Shown here one piece after another: positions 17,187 through 24,938 of a stretch of 64,000 nt of DNA. Source of the DNA: an uncultured Eubacterium sp. GTDB taxonomy: Bacteria; Bacillota; Clostridia; Lachnospirales; Lachnospiraceae. Position numbers and translations under genes: made by a program. Where the stretch lies: NCBI GenBank assembly GCA_910580075.1, contig CAJTVR010000006.1, positions 22,747 to 86,746 of the forward strand, written 5' to 3'. The stretch's first letter is position 1. Every line of letters begins with the position of its first letter. Below the pieces are notes generated by a model. The model saw only the letters and a program-made list of their open reading frames with translations. It did not search any database and was not told the origin of the DNA.

Positions 17187-18106
17187 TAACCGGCGGTGCA
17201 GGATATATTGGTTCTGTTCTTGTGCCGATGCTTTTAGAGGAAGGGCATGATGTAACTGTTGTGGATAATTTTTACTATGATCAGTGCTCACTGCTTGCCC
17301 AGTGCATGAATCCTCATTTTCATATTGTAAGGGGAGATGTCAGAGACAGGGAGCTGATGTCCCGGCAGATCATAGGGAAAGATTTTATTATTCCGCTAGC
17401 TGCCATGGTGGGGTTTCCGCTTTGCAAAAAGGATGAGACTGCGGCGCAGACCATAAATTATGACGCTGTTCAGATGATTATACAGCTTCGGACAGAAGAC
17501 CAGAAAATACTGTATCCATGCACAAACAGCGGATACGGAGCCGGACAGGGAGACCAGTTCTGCACAGAAGAGACGCCGATGAATCCGATTTCTTTATATG
17601 GCATTACGAAATCAAATGCCGAAAAGGCGGTACTTGAGGCAGGAAATTCACTAACGTTTCGGTTTGCCACGGTATTTGGAGCGTCACCGCGCATGCGGAT
17701 AGATTTGCTGGTGAATGATTTTGTTTATCGTGCGGTTTTTGATAAGACAGCCGTTATTTTCCAGGGAGAATTTAAGAGAAATTATGTTCATGTCCGTGAT
17801 GCAGCAGGGGCATTTATTTTTGCCATCAGACATTTTGATGAAATGAAAGGCAGGGCATATAACTGCGGTTTATCATCGGCAAATCTTTCTAAAATAGAAC
17901 TGTGCAAAAAAATCAAAGAACATGTACCGGACTTTGTATATCTGGAAGCACCTGTCGGGGAAGACCCGGACAAACGGGACTATATTGTTTCTAATGAACG
18001 TCTGGAAAAATGCGGATGGAAACCGGAGTATACACTTGACGACGGGATTGAGGAACTGATCAAAGTGTATACAATTATTAAAAAGAATCAGTATTCGAAT
18101 ATCTGA
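17171..18106 (+). CDS. NAD-dependent sugar epimerase/dehydratase family protein (SDR)
   Basis: A 311-residue extended SDR with TGGAGYIGS at the N-terminus and the YGITK catalytic pair near residue 143. The substrate loop before it reads CTNSGYGAGQG, so the Asp-Glu pair expected in 4,6-dehydratases (TDEVYG type) is missing. An epimerase or reductase role is therefore more likely than dehydration. The end YNCGLSSANLSKIEL, then LEKCGWKPEYTLDDGI, is typical of nucleotide-sugar SDR enzymes. AGGAGG precedes ATG 17171. The specific reaction is unknown. Confidence 0.72.
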   Translation: MSKILVTGGAGYIGSVLVPMLLEEGHDVTVVDNFYYDQCSLLAQCMNPHFHIVRGDVRDRELMSRQIIGKDFIIPLAAMVGFPLCKKDETAAQTINYDAVQMIIQLRTEDQKILYPCTNSGYGAGQGDQFCTEETPMNPISLYGITKSNAEKAVLEAGNSLTFRFATVFGASPRMRIDLLVNDFVYRAVFDKTAVIFQGEFKRNYVHVRDAAGAFIFAIRHFDEMKGRAYNCGLSSANLSKIELCKKIKEHVPDFVYLEAPVGEDPDKRDYIVSNERLEKCGWKPEYTLDDGIEELIKVYTIIKKNQYSNI

Positions 18107-18116
18107 CAGGAGGATT

Positions 18117-19055
18117 ATGGACGCTGCAGCTGCTGCGATACGTGTTATTGTTCCTATATACCTGCTTATATCTGCGGGTTATTTATTAAAAAAAACCGGG
18201 CTGTTCAGCCGAAATACATTGAAAGAAATGAATGAGAGTGTATTTCGGCTTTTTCTTCCCATGCTGCTGTTTGAGAATATGTATCAGTCAGATGTCAGAA
18301 TTACAGATGCCGGACTCATTGTATATGCGGCAGGATGCGTGTTCATCATTTATTCATTCTGCAATGTGCTCATTTCCAGACTTGAAAAAAACAGGGCCAG
18401 GGCTGCCACGGTTATTCAGGGAATGTACCGGAGTAATTTTGCGCTGCTGGGAATCGCACTGACAGAAACGATGTATGGTTCAGGCGGCACGCAGGTGACG
18501 GGGATGCTTGTGGCTGTGATTGTTCCTCTGTACAATGTACTTGCCGTAATTTTATTCGAACGCTTCTGTGGGAACAGGAACAGCGGGATTACAGATATTC
18601 TGCCGGGTATTTTACGAAATCCCCTGATTATTGGAACTCTGCTGGGATTTTTAGCTGGCGTATCGGGAATTGCCATTCCTGATGCGGTAAACAGTGCAGC
18701 AGTTTCGCTGGCTCAGACTGCTGCACCGCTTGCACTTGTCGTAATGGGCGGTACGTTTGAACTGAAAAAGACAGTCAGAAATAGAAAAACACTTGCAGCA
18801 GTGGCGCTGGCCAGGCTGTTTCTGATTCCCGCACTGTTCACTGCCGGGGCCGCGTTATGCGGATACCGGGAGAAGGCTCTTTATGCATTATTTCTTATGT
18901 TTGCGACGCCTGCAGCTGTTTCATCGTATTCCATGGCATGTGCAATGGGTGGTGATGAAGACCTGGCCGGAGAGATTGTGCTGCTTACGACGGTGCTGTC
19001 CGTATTTTCCATTGGGACGGGTATTTTTGTACTAAAGACTATGCAGCTGATTTAG
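18117..19055 (+). CDS. AEC-family (auxin efflux carrier-like) permease
   Basis: A 312-residue integral membrane protein with about ten helices in two repeats. It has the AEC features: an IRVIVPIYLLISAGYLLKK start, a mid-protein LRNPLIIGTLLGFLAG, and a C-terminal ATPAAVSSYSMACAMGGD. Family members move organic acids such as malate. It is unusual in a glycan locus and may export or import a small acid linked to glycan modification, or be a passenger. AGGAGG lies 4 bp before ATG 18117, and it is 10 bp from the SDR gene, so it is probably co-transcribed. Confidence 0.8.
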   Translation: MDAAAAAIRVIVPIYLLISAGYLLKKTGLFSRNTLKEMNESVFRLFLPMLLFENMYQSDVRITDAGLIVYAAGCVFIIYSFCNVLISRLEKNRARAATVIQGMYRSNFALLGIALTETMYGSGGTQVTGMLVAVIVPLYNVLAVILFERFCGNRNSGITDILPGILRNPLIIGTLLGFLAGVSGIAIPDAVNSAAVSLAQTAAPLALVVMGGTFELKKTVRNRKTLAAVALARLFLIPALFTAGAALCGYREKALYALFLMFATPAAVSSYSMACAMGGDEDLAGEIVLLTTVLSVFSIGTGIFVLKTMQLI

Positions 19056-19148
19056 AAGATGTGCTTCATAGTCTGCGGGAATGATTTTTAAGATACGCTC
19101 TGGCAGTATTATGATAATCCGGATTAAAATAACAGGAGGTATTTTTGC

Positions 19149-20318
19149 ATGCTGGATATTCCTTTAATGCAGAATAATATAAATAAAAGTGATAAGGATG
19201 CCCTTATAGATTTTCTGCAGCATTCAGACCGGTTTACGAATGGAGAAAAAGTACGGGAGTTTGAGTCCTTGTGGTCTCAATGGCTGACAGGAGGATATGA
19301 CTGCCTTTTTGTAAATTCCGGTTCGTCGGCAAATTATATTACGATGGCGGCAGTTAAAGAATTATACGGCGGGGGTGAGGTAATTGTCTCACCCATTGGC
19401 TGGACAAGCGATGTTGCGGCTGTTATAACAGCCGGCCTGAATCCAGTATTTGCGGATGTAAATTTAAACAGTCTTGCAATGAATGAAAACGAGGTCATTG
19501 CTAAGATCACAGACAGAACAAGAGCAGTGCTGCTGACGCATGTTCTGGGATATAACGGGCTGTCGGATCAGATACTTAAAATATGCCGTGAGAAAAATAT
19601 TCTGCTAATAGAAGATGTATGTGAATCTCATGGAGCACAGTTTCAAGGACAAAGGTGCGGCAGTTTTGGTGATGTTTCTAATTTTTCATTTTATTATGCG
19701 CATCATATGAGCACGATTGAAGGCGGCATGATTTGCACAAAGGATAAGGAGCTGTACCGTCTGATGCGTATGTACCGCTCGCACGGAATGCTGCGTGAAT
19801 GCGGTGACAAGGCATATATCAGACAGATAAGCGGCATATATCCACAGGTTCATGAAGAGTTTATATTTACGGTTCCAGGGTATAATATGCGCAGTACGGA
19901 ACTAAACGCCGTCATTGGTATAAACCAGCTGAAAAGACTGGATGAAAATATAAGAAAACGGCAGGAGAATTATGAACTGTTTATCAGTCTTTTGGATAGT
20001 GAGAAATATTATACTGGTTTTGATCATGCTGGAAACAGCAATTACGCATTTGTAGTGATGCCAAATCCGGCAAAGCGCGGACTTTACAGCAGGATGATTG
20101 CGGCACTGCAGTCAGAAAAAGTGGAATTCAGGCGCGGAACTGCTGGCGGAGGCAATATGGTCAGACAGCCATATGTACAGAAAAGGTATCCTGATTTATG
20201 TCCTGAGGATTATCCGAATGCGGAGTATATACATGAAAACGGGGTTTATACTGGCAATTATCCTGATTTAGAGCAGGATAAAATCAGGGACTTATGCAGC
20301 CTGTTAAACTCCCTGTAA
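19149..20318 (+). CDS. DegT/DnrJ-fold PLP sugar 3-dehydratase (ColD-like), lysine replaced by His
   Basis: A 389-residue fold-type I PLP enzyme of the sugar aminotransferase family: NSGSSANYITMAA (57-69), the PLP-ring segment EDVCESHGA (155-163) and EGGMI (191-195). The residue that should be the Schiff-base lysine, six before the Glu of EGG, is His185 (FYYAHHMSTIEGG). In characterised family members a His here marks 3-dehydratases (ColD; the CDP-sugar E1/RfbH), which use PLP or PMP to remove the C3 hydroxyl from a 4-keto sugar. PGYNMRSTELNAVIGINQL and the end region also fit ColD. It probably makes a 3-deoxy sugar nucleotide, not an amino sugar. Confidence 0.82.
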   Translation: MLDIPLMQNNINKSDKDALIDFLQHSDRFTNGEKVREFESLWSQWLTGGYDCLFVNSGSSANYITMAAVKELYGGGEVIVSPIGWTSDVAAVITAGLNPVFADVNLNSLAMNENEVIAKITDRTRAVLLTHVLGYNGLSDQILKICREKNILLIEDVCESHGAQFQGQRCGSFGDVSNFSFYYAHHMSTIEGGMICTKDKELYRLMRMYRSHGMLRECGDKAYIRQISGIYPQVHEEFIFTVPGYNMRSTELNAVIGINQLKRLDENIRKRQENYELFISLLDSEKYYTGFDHAGNSNYAFVVMPNPAKRGLYSRMIAALQSEKVEFRRGTAGGGNMVRQPYVQKRYPDLCPEDYPNAEYIHENGVYTGNYPDLEQDKIRDLCSLLNSL

Positions 20319-20337
20319 AAAGAGAGGACTGACGATA

Positions 20338-22089
20338 TTGACAATATTTCGTATTGTACGTAAATTTGGCTGTATTTTGACAAAGCATCAGAAAGTAAGA
20401 ATCATGGAACTTGCAGTATTAATGATTTTTGGCGGATTTTTAGAAATGATGTCCGTTACGCTGATTCTTCCGTTTATGAATGCTGTTACAAATCCTGAAA
20501 AAGTGATGTCTGACGATGCTGTACAGCTGGTGTGCAGGATATTTCGTATACAGGATTACCGCATGTTTCTGGTCTTTCTGGCTCTTGTAATGGCTGGCGT
20601 TTATATATTAAAAAATATTTTTCTGCTGTTTCAGATGAAAGTTCAGAAACGGTTTGCACTAAATAATATGTTTATCACACAGCAGCAGCTGTTTCATAAT
20701 TTCCTGCTGCGGTCTTATGATTATTTCCTCAATGTAAAATCAGGAGAAATTATCCGCATGATTGGAGACGATACGAGAAATGTATTTATGCTGCTTACGA
20801 ACCTGCTGTCTCTTTTTTCAGAGCTTGTAGTAACCTTTATTCTGATTGGTACAATATTTGTCATTGCGCCAGGGGTTACTCTGGGAATTGCCGCACTGCT
20901 GCTTATACTGTCAGCAGTTATTGTGCTAATCATCCGTCCGGTACTGTCCAGGGCCGGTATCAGAAACAGGGATGCCCAGACGGAAATGAACCAGTGGCTG
21001 CTGCAGGCTGTCCAGGGTATCAAAGATGTAAAAATAACACAGAAAGAAAGATTTTTCGAAAGTAATTATAAAAAGAACGGGCAGATTTATATAAAAACGA
21101 CGTATCAGAATGAAATACTCAGTATGGTGCCGAGATTTATGATAGAAGCGGTAGCAATGGCTGGTTTCTTTTGTGTGATTGCAGTTTTAATCGCTATGGG
21201 GACAGACCTGGAAGCTATCATTCCGATGCTTTCCGGTGTAGCAGTTGCAGCTGTGCGGCTGCTTCCTTCGGTGAACCGGATTTCACAGGGAATGGCTGGG
21301 ATTGCATTCGGAGAACCTGCAGCTGACAAACTGATAGAGAATCTGAATGAAGCGGATGAATATGACAGCCTTTACCAGAAATATATTACCAAGGCTGACA
21401 AAACCAGAATTTCGAAACTGCAGAATAAAATAGAATTTCTGCATATAAGCTATAAGTACCCGGCTGGAAAAAGGAATGTTCTTTCAGATGCTTCGTTTGT
21501 TATCCATAAAGGAGAATCCGTCGGAATTAAGGGAGCCTCGGGCGCAGGAAAGACAACCGCTGTAGATATGCTTTTAGGGCTGCTTTCCCCACAGAAAGGA
21601 AAAATTCTAGTGGATGGATCAGATATTCAGTCGGACATGAAAGGATGGCTAGATCAGATTGGATATATACCGCAGTCGATTTTTATGCTGGACGCAGATG
21701 TAAGACAAAATGTTGCGTTTGGAGCAGAGAAAGGAGAGACAGACGACGAACGGGTCTGGAAGGCATTAGAAGAAGCAGCAATAGCTGATGACATCAAAGA
21801 ATGGCCCCAGGGCCTTGATACGCAGATCGGCGAACGAGGTATCCGGCTTTCCGGCGGCCAGCGGCAGCGTATAGGAATAGCAAGAGCTCTTTACGCAAAT
21901 CCGTCCGTGCTCTTTTTTGATGAAGCAACAAGTGCGCTCGATACAGAAACGGAAACAGTCATTATGGATTCTGTCAGCAAACTGCACGGGAAAAAGACAA
22001 TGATAATTATTGCTCACAGATTAAGTACCCTTGAAGGATGTGACCATATTTACTGTGTGGAAGAGGGAAGCATTCAAAAGGTTCGTTAG
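20338..22089 (+). CDS. ABC exporter/flippase for lipid-linked glycan (MsbA/PglK-like)
   Basis: A 583-residue half-transporter with fused domains. The N-terminal ~330 residues carry six membrane helices. The nucleotide-binding domain follows with Walker A GASGAGKT at about 399-406, the signature LSGGQRQRIGIARAL from about 504, and Walker B VLFFDEATSALD at 524-535. Close relatives next to glycan genes flip lipid-linked oligosaccharides across the membrane. Having it alongside a Wzy-like protein suggests ABC flipping rather than Wzx flipping; no Wzx is in view. It starts at TTG 20338 behind AGAGAGGA. Confidence 0.85.
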   Translation: MTIFRIVRKFGCILTKHQKVRIMELAVLMIFGGFLEMMSVTLILPFMNAVTNPEKVMSDDAVQLVCRIFRIQDYRMFLVFLALVMAGVYILKNIFLLFQMKVQKRFALNNMFITQQQLFHNFLLRSYDYFLNVKSGEIIRMIGDDTRNVFMLLTNLLSLFSELVVTFILIGTIFVIAPGVTLGIAALLLILSAVIVLIIRPVLSRAGIRNRDAQTEMNQWLLQAVQGIKDVKITQKERFFESNYKKNGQIYIKTTYQNEILSMVPRFMIEAVAMAGFFCVIAVLIAMGTDLEAIIPMLSGVAVAAVRLLPSVNRISQGMAGIAFGEPAADKLIENLNEADEYDSLYQKYITKADKTRISKLQNKIEFLHISYKYPAGKRNVLSDASFVIHKGESVGIKGASGAGKTTAVDMLLGLLSPQKGKILVDGSDIQSDMKGWLDQIGYIPQSIFMLDADVRQNVAFGAEKGETDDERVWKALEEAAIADDIKEWPQGLDTQIGERGIRLSGGQRQRIGIARALYANPSVLFFDEATSALDTETETVIMDSVSKLHGKKTMIIIAHRLSTLEGCDHIYCVEEGSIQKVR

Positions 22090-22105
22090 GAGGAATGAAA
22101 GGAAA

Positions 22106-23239
22106 GTGCAGTTCAGAGATTTACAGCGGCAGTACCAGCAGCTGAAAAACGAAATTGATGATGCTGTAAAAGAAGCATTATCTGCCGCTGAGTTTATTTC
22201 CGGCACTCAGGTATCGGTTTTGGAAAAGATGCTTGCAGGATATACCGGTGTACGGCACTGCATTACCTGCGGCAATGGTACAGATGCAATATCGCTTGCC
22301 CTTTCAGCATGGGGGACAGGCTCTAAAGATGCAGTATTTGTTCCGGATTTTACATTTTTTTCTTCTGGAGAGTGTCCGGCAGTTCTTGGAGCAGTACCAG
22401 TATTTACAGACGTAAAAAAAGCAACATTCAATATGGACCCGGATTCGCTGGAGTGCTGTATTCAAAAAGTGATTGCGGATGGAAAATATACACCAAAAGC
22501 AGTGGTGTCTGTTGATTTATTCGGCCTTCCGGCTGAATATGATAAAATACGCCTGATATGTGACAAATACGGACTTTTGCTTTTAGAAGACGGTGCCCAG
22601 GGATTCGGAGGAGCCATTCGCGGACGCAGGGCCTGTTCGTTTGGAGATATTTCCACGACATCATTTTTTCCGGCAAAACCGCTGGGATGTTACGGGGACG
22701 GAGGAGCAGTATTTACTGATAACAGCCAGGCAGCGGCATTGATCCGGTCTATAGCAGTTCACGGTAAAAATAAAAATGATAAATATGATAATGTACGCCT
22801 GGGTATGAACAGCAGGCTGGACACTATTCAGGCAGCCATTCTGATTCCTAAATTTCAGGCATTCCGGGATTATGAACTTCATGAGGTAAATAAAGCTGCT
22901 GCCTGGTATACAGAAATGCTGAAAGGAATTCCAGGACTGGAGCTTCCGCAGATTCCCGAAGGATACAGCTCCTCCTGGGCGCAGTATGCTGTTTTACTGC
23001 CTTTAGGTACAGACCGTGCTGCAGTACAGAATAAAATGCGTGAAGCTGGTATTCCGACAATGGTATATTATGCAAAACCAATGCACAGGCAGGGGGCATT
23101 TCAGGGTACTTACAGTGCGGATGCAGACTGCCCTGTGGCAGAAGAACTGTGCAGGAGAGTGCTGTGTCTTCCGATTCATCCGTATCTTACGAAAACAGAG
23201 GCAGAAATGACAGTTGAAAGTTTGAAGTCCAGTATATAA
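22106..23239 (+). CDS. wbpE: UDP-3-keto-sugar aminotransferase (WbpE-like, DegT family)
   Basis: About 377 residues. It begins VQFRDLQRQYQQLKNEID, the usual WbpE-type start, so GTG 22106 (behind AGGAGG at 22088-22093) is preferred over an upstream ATG at 22031 inside the ABC gene. NGTDAISLAL, the EDGAQGFG PLP segment and the intact lysine in SFFPAKPLGCYGDGG are present. It should transfer an amino group to C3 of the UDP-3-keto-GlcNAcA made by the WbpA- and WbpB-like enzymes. It is the last gene of the glycan run and lies far from its pathway partners. Confidence 0.85.
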   Translation: MQFRDLQRQYQQLKNEIDDAVKEALSAAEFISGTQVSVLEKMLAGYTGVRHCITCGNGTDAISLALSAWGTGSKDAVFVPDFTFFSSGECPAVLGAVPVFTDVKKATFNMDPDSLECCIQKVIADGKYTPKAVVSVDLFGLPAEYDKIRLICDKYGLLLLEDGAQGFGGAIRGRRACSFGDISTTSFFPAKPLGCYGDGGAVFTDNSQAAALIRSIAVHGKNKNDKYDNVRLGMNSRLDTIQAAILIPKFQAFRDYELHEVNKAAAWYTEMLKGIPGLELPQIPEGYSSSWAQYAVLLPLGTDRAAVQNKMREAGIPTMVYYAKPMHRQGAFQGTYSADADCPVAEELCRRVLCLPIHPYLTKTEAEMTVESLKSSI

Positions 23240-23344
23240 GAAAGAGATTTGTGCTGCTAAAAGAGAGGAATCGAAAAGGGAAAAAGTCTCTGAAGCTTAG
23301 CTGGCCAGCCGCAGGGATAATTTTCAAATAAAAGAATAAAAATA

Positions 23345-23373
23345 TTGACGATGCGCATAATACGCATTATAAT
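23345..23373 (+). promoter_or_regulatory. hicAB promoter with palindromic operator in its spacer
   Basis: TTGACG (23345-23350), a 17-bp spacer and TATAAT (23368-23373) form a near-consensus sigma-A promoter. The whole spacer is an imperfect palindrome, ATGCGcataataCGCAT. This is a natural place for HicB (or HicAB) to bind and block RNA polymerase. Confidence 0.8.
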
Positions 23374-23427
23374 ATGAGTAAATAAAGCAGAAAGGAGTAA
23401 TGCCATGAATGAATAAGGAGGTATTGA

Positions 23428-23607
23428 ATGAAATTTAGAGAAATTGAAAATATAATAGTAAAAGATGGCTGGTATCAAGTAAAGCAAAAAGGTTCACACC
23501 ACCAATACAAACACCCGTCTAAGCCAGGAAAAGTTACAATTGCAGAACATGGAGGGGACTTGAACCCTGATACAGTAAAATCAATTTTGAAGCAGGCGGG
23601 GCTTTGA
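23428..23607 (+). CDS. hicA: HicA-family mRNA interferase toxin
   Basis: A 59-residue protein with the HicA double-stranded-RNA-binding-like fold. It starts MKFREIENIIVKDGWY, has the catalytic histidine in KGSHHQYKHP and ends with HGGDLNPDTVKSILKQAGL. HicA toxins cut mRNA until bound by HicB. AAGGAGG lies just upstream of ATG 23428. A tiny in-frame-stop leader (ATGAATGAATAA, 23405-23416) ends at the ribosome site and could tune translation. The gene is too short for many gene finders and easy to miss. Confidence 0.92.
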   Translation: MKFREIENIIVKDGWYQVKQKGSHHQYKHPSKPGKVTIAEHGGDLNPDTVKSILKQAGL

Positions 23608-23640
23608 ACCTCATTTGCCAAATAAACGGAGGTGAATATA

Positions 23641-24045
23641 TTGAAATTAATCTATCCGGCGGTTTTTAAGCCTTTTTCAGATCAAAGCGGTGGATATGTG
23701 GTAGAATTTCCAGATTTGCCAGGCTGTGTAACAGAAGGTAAAAACTTAGAGCAGGCTATAGAAATGGGAATTGATGCAGCTAGCGGCTGGATATTAGGAG
23801 AACTGGAAGACGGAGAACAAATACCGCGTGCTTCTAATTATTCAGAAATAACTGCTGAAAATGGGTGTATGGTAAATATGTTATTACTGGACATTGATTC
23901 CTATGAAGAAAAATATGGTGAAAAAGCAGTAAGGAAAAATCTTACGATTCCTGCATGGCTGAATACCTTTGCTGAAAAAAATAATATCAATTTCTCTAAA
24001 TTATTACAAGACGCCTTATTCTCAATCGCACAAGCAAATAAATAG
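23641..24045 (+). CDS. hicB: HicB-family antitoxin
   Basis: About 134 residues. The N-terminal HicB fold reads YPAVFKPFSDQSGGYVVEFPDLPGCVTEG, followed by LEQAIEMGIDAASGWI. The C-terminal part (VRKNLTIPAWLNTFAEKNNINFSKLLQDAL) looks like a ribbon-helix-helix DNA-binding domain, consistent with autoregulation at the palindrome upstream of hicA. TTG 23641 has CGGAGG at ideal spacing; the GTG at 23632 lies within that site. It lies 33 bp downstream of hicA. Confidence 0.9.
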   Translation: MKLIYPAVFKPFSDQSGGYVVEFPDLPGCVTEGKNLEQAIEMGIDAASGWILGELEDGEQIPRASNYSEITAENGCMVNMLLLDIDSYEEKYGEKAVRKNLTIPAWLNTFAEKNNINFSKLLQDALFSIAQANK

Positions 24046-24048
24046 ATA

Positions 24049-24079
24049 CAGGAAGCTGCCCTTTACAGGGTGGCTTCTG
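24049..24079 (+). terminator. Hairpin after hicB
   Basis: CAGGAAGCTGCCCT pairs imperfectly with AGGGTGGCTTCTG around a 4-nt loop. No U-run follows, so it may stabilise or only weakly terminate the hicAB transcript. Confidence 0.45.
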
Positions 24080-24156
24080 TAAGCATTGCTCCATCAAAAT
24101 CAATGCTGGATTAGATTCCATTCAGTTTTTTGGCTGCGGGCAGTGAAAAAATAAAT

Positions 24157-24315
24157 GGGCAGCCGCATTAAGCAAAACATATACAGGATATAGAAAAAAT
24201 GATTCAGATAAACTATATCCTGTATCGGTTTTCTGATATGCTCCCTTCAAGCTGACAAGTTTTCCCTATTTCACCTGCCTGGAAGGAGCATATCAATTCT
24301 TAATGCGCCAGCCCC
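24157..24315. repeat. Palindromic element copy 1 (MITE/terminator-like), with nested insert
   Basis: Outer ends GGGCAGCCGCATTAAG and CTTAATGCGCCAGCCC are inverted. Inside, ATACAGGATATAG pairs perfectly with CTATATCCTGTAT. The arrangement and sequence match the element at 27135-27230. This copy is longer because a 60-bp palindromic segment sits between its inner and outer right arms. A T-run follows the right end. No coding capacity is seen. It fills most of the gap between hicB and the CotF-like gene. Confidence 0.75.
24235..24294. repeat. 60-bp palindrome nested in element copy 1
   Basis: The ends GATATGCTCC and GGAGCATATC are perfect inverted repeats of 10 bp. The segment is absent from copy 2, so it looks like a later insertion. 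Confidence 0.7.
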
Positions 24316-24335
24316 TTTTTAACATCCGTATTTAA

Positions 24336-24411
24336 CTGTCATATCTTACGCAGTCAATTCTTAAAACCTGTCACCTTACGTGAATAAGTCCCTAAACCGT
24401 CACATCTTATG
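24336..24411. repeat. Three imperfect direct repeats beyond the CotF-like gene
   Basis: CTGTCATATCTTACG (24336), CCTGTCACCTTACG (24367) and CCGTCACATCTTATG (24397) recur about every 30 bp. The last one overlaps the stop codon of the CotF-like gene. Confidence 0.5.
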
Positions 24412-24865
24412 ACATCCCGTTCACCGTCTTGTACTTATACAGCATCTCCGCATGATTCTGCTCTTCAATCTGGATATCCGCCAGCAGTTTACGCAGACCT
24501 GGTTCAGAAAACTTAAATACATTGGAATTGTATTCAGAAGAAACCATTTTTTCTGTACCGATACAGTCTGTTGCGAGGAAGCAGTCGTTCTTTTTGTCTT
24601 CATTATCTGTCATAGCGCTGTAAGCTGCCTTCGGGCTGTAATTTTTTCCGCTGCTGTCATTACAGTTGCAAGTCGGTACAGTGCCTGAAAGCACTTTGCC
24701 AAGCGACTGATAATGTTCCTGTTCTTCTTTTTCCAGGTTCTGGAATAAATCCCGTAATACGCTGTCTTTTGCCTGGCTGCCGTATCTTTTGTACTTTTCA
24801 ATACAGCTCTGTTCCTGGGTCTGTAAATCTTTAATAGCAGTCGTTTCTTTTTCAGTTAAAATCAT
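24407..24865 (-). CDS. CotF-like spore coat / ferritin-like protein
   Basis: A 152-residue, mostly helical protein. The N-terminal half (LTEKETTAIKDLQTQEQSCIEKYKRYGSQ, split by context) and LRDLFQNLEKEEQEHYQSL give the two E..HY-containing helices typical of Coat_F and ferritin-like proteins. A second pair follows at the C-terminus (QIEEQNHAEMLYKY). The middle carries CNCND and a cysteine in DCFLATDCIG. A forespore-type promoter lies upstream, supporting a spore role over rubrerythrin-like metal chemistry. It is convergent with hicAB and divergent from fbp. Confidence 0.75.
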   Translation of the reverse strand: MILTEKETTAIKDLQTQEQSCIEKYKRYGSQAKDSVLRDLFQNLEKEEQEHYQSLGKVLSGTVPTCNCNDSSGKNYSPKAAYSAMTDNEDKKNDCFLATDCIGTEKMVSSEYNSNVFKFSEPGLRKLLADIQIEEQNHAEMLYKYKTVNGMS

Positions 24866-24908
24866 GTCTGTACCTCTTTCTTATTAAGTTGATTGTTAAT
24901 ACAGGAAA

Positions 24909-24938
24909 TATTATGTGGAAGGAGAATGAGTTTTATGC
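24909..24938 (-). promoter_or_regulatory. Sigma-G/F-like promoter of the CotF-like gene
   Basis: On the minus strand GCATA (24938-24934) is followed after 18 bp by CATAATA (24915-24909), close to the forespore sigma-G pattern. It ends 44 bp before the start codon. Confidence 0.55.

Noticed and set aside
22031-22105. Longer N-terminus for the WbpE-like gene
   Set aside because: The extra 25 residues lie in the ABC gene and do not match family starts; GTG 22106 has an AGGAGG site.
23240-23344. Terminator for the glycan operon
   Set aside because: Only a short GCTGGCCAGC palindrome without U-run was found, so termination here cannot be claimed.
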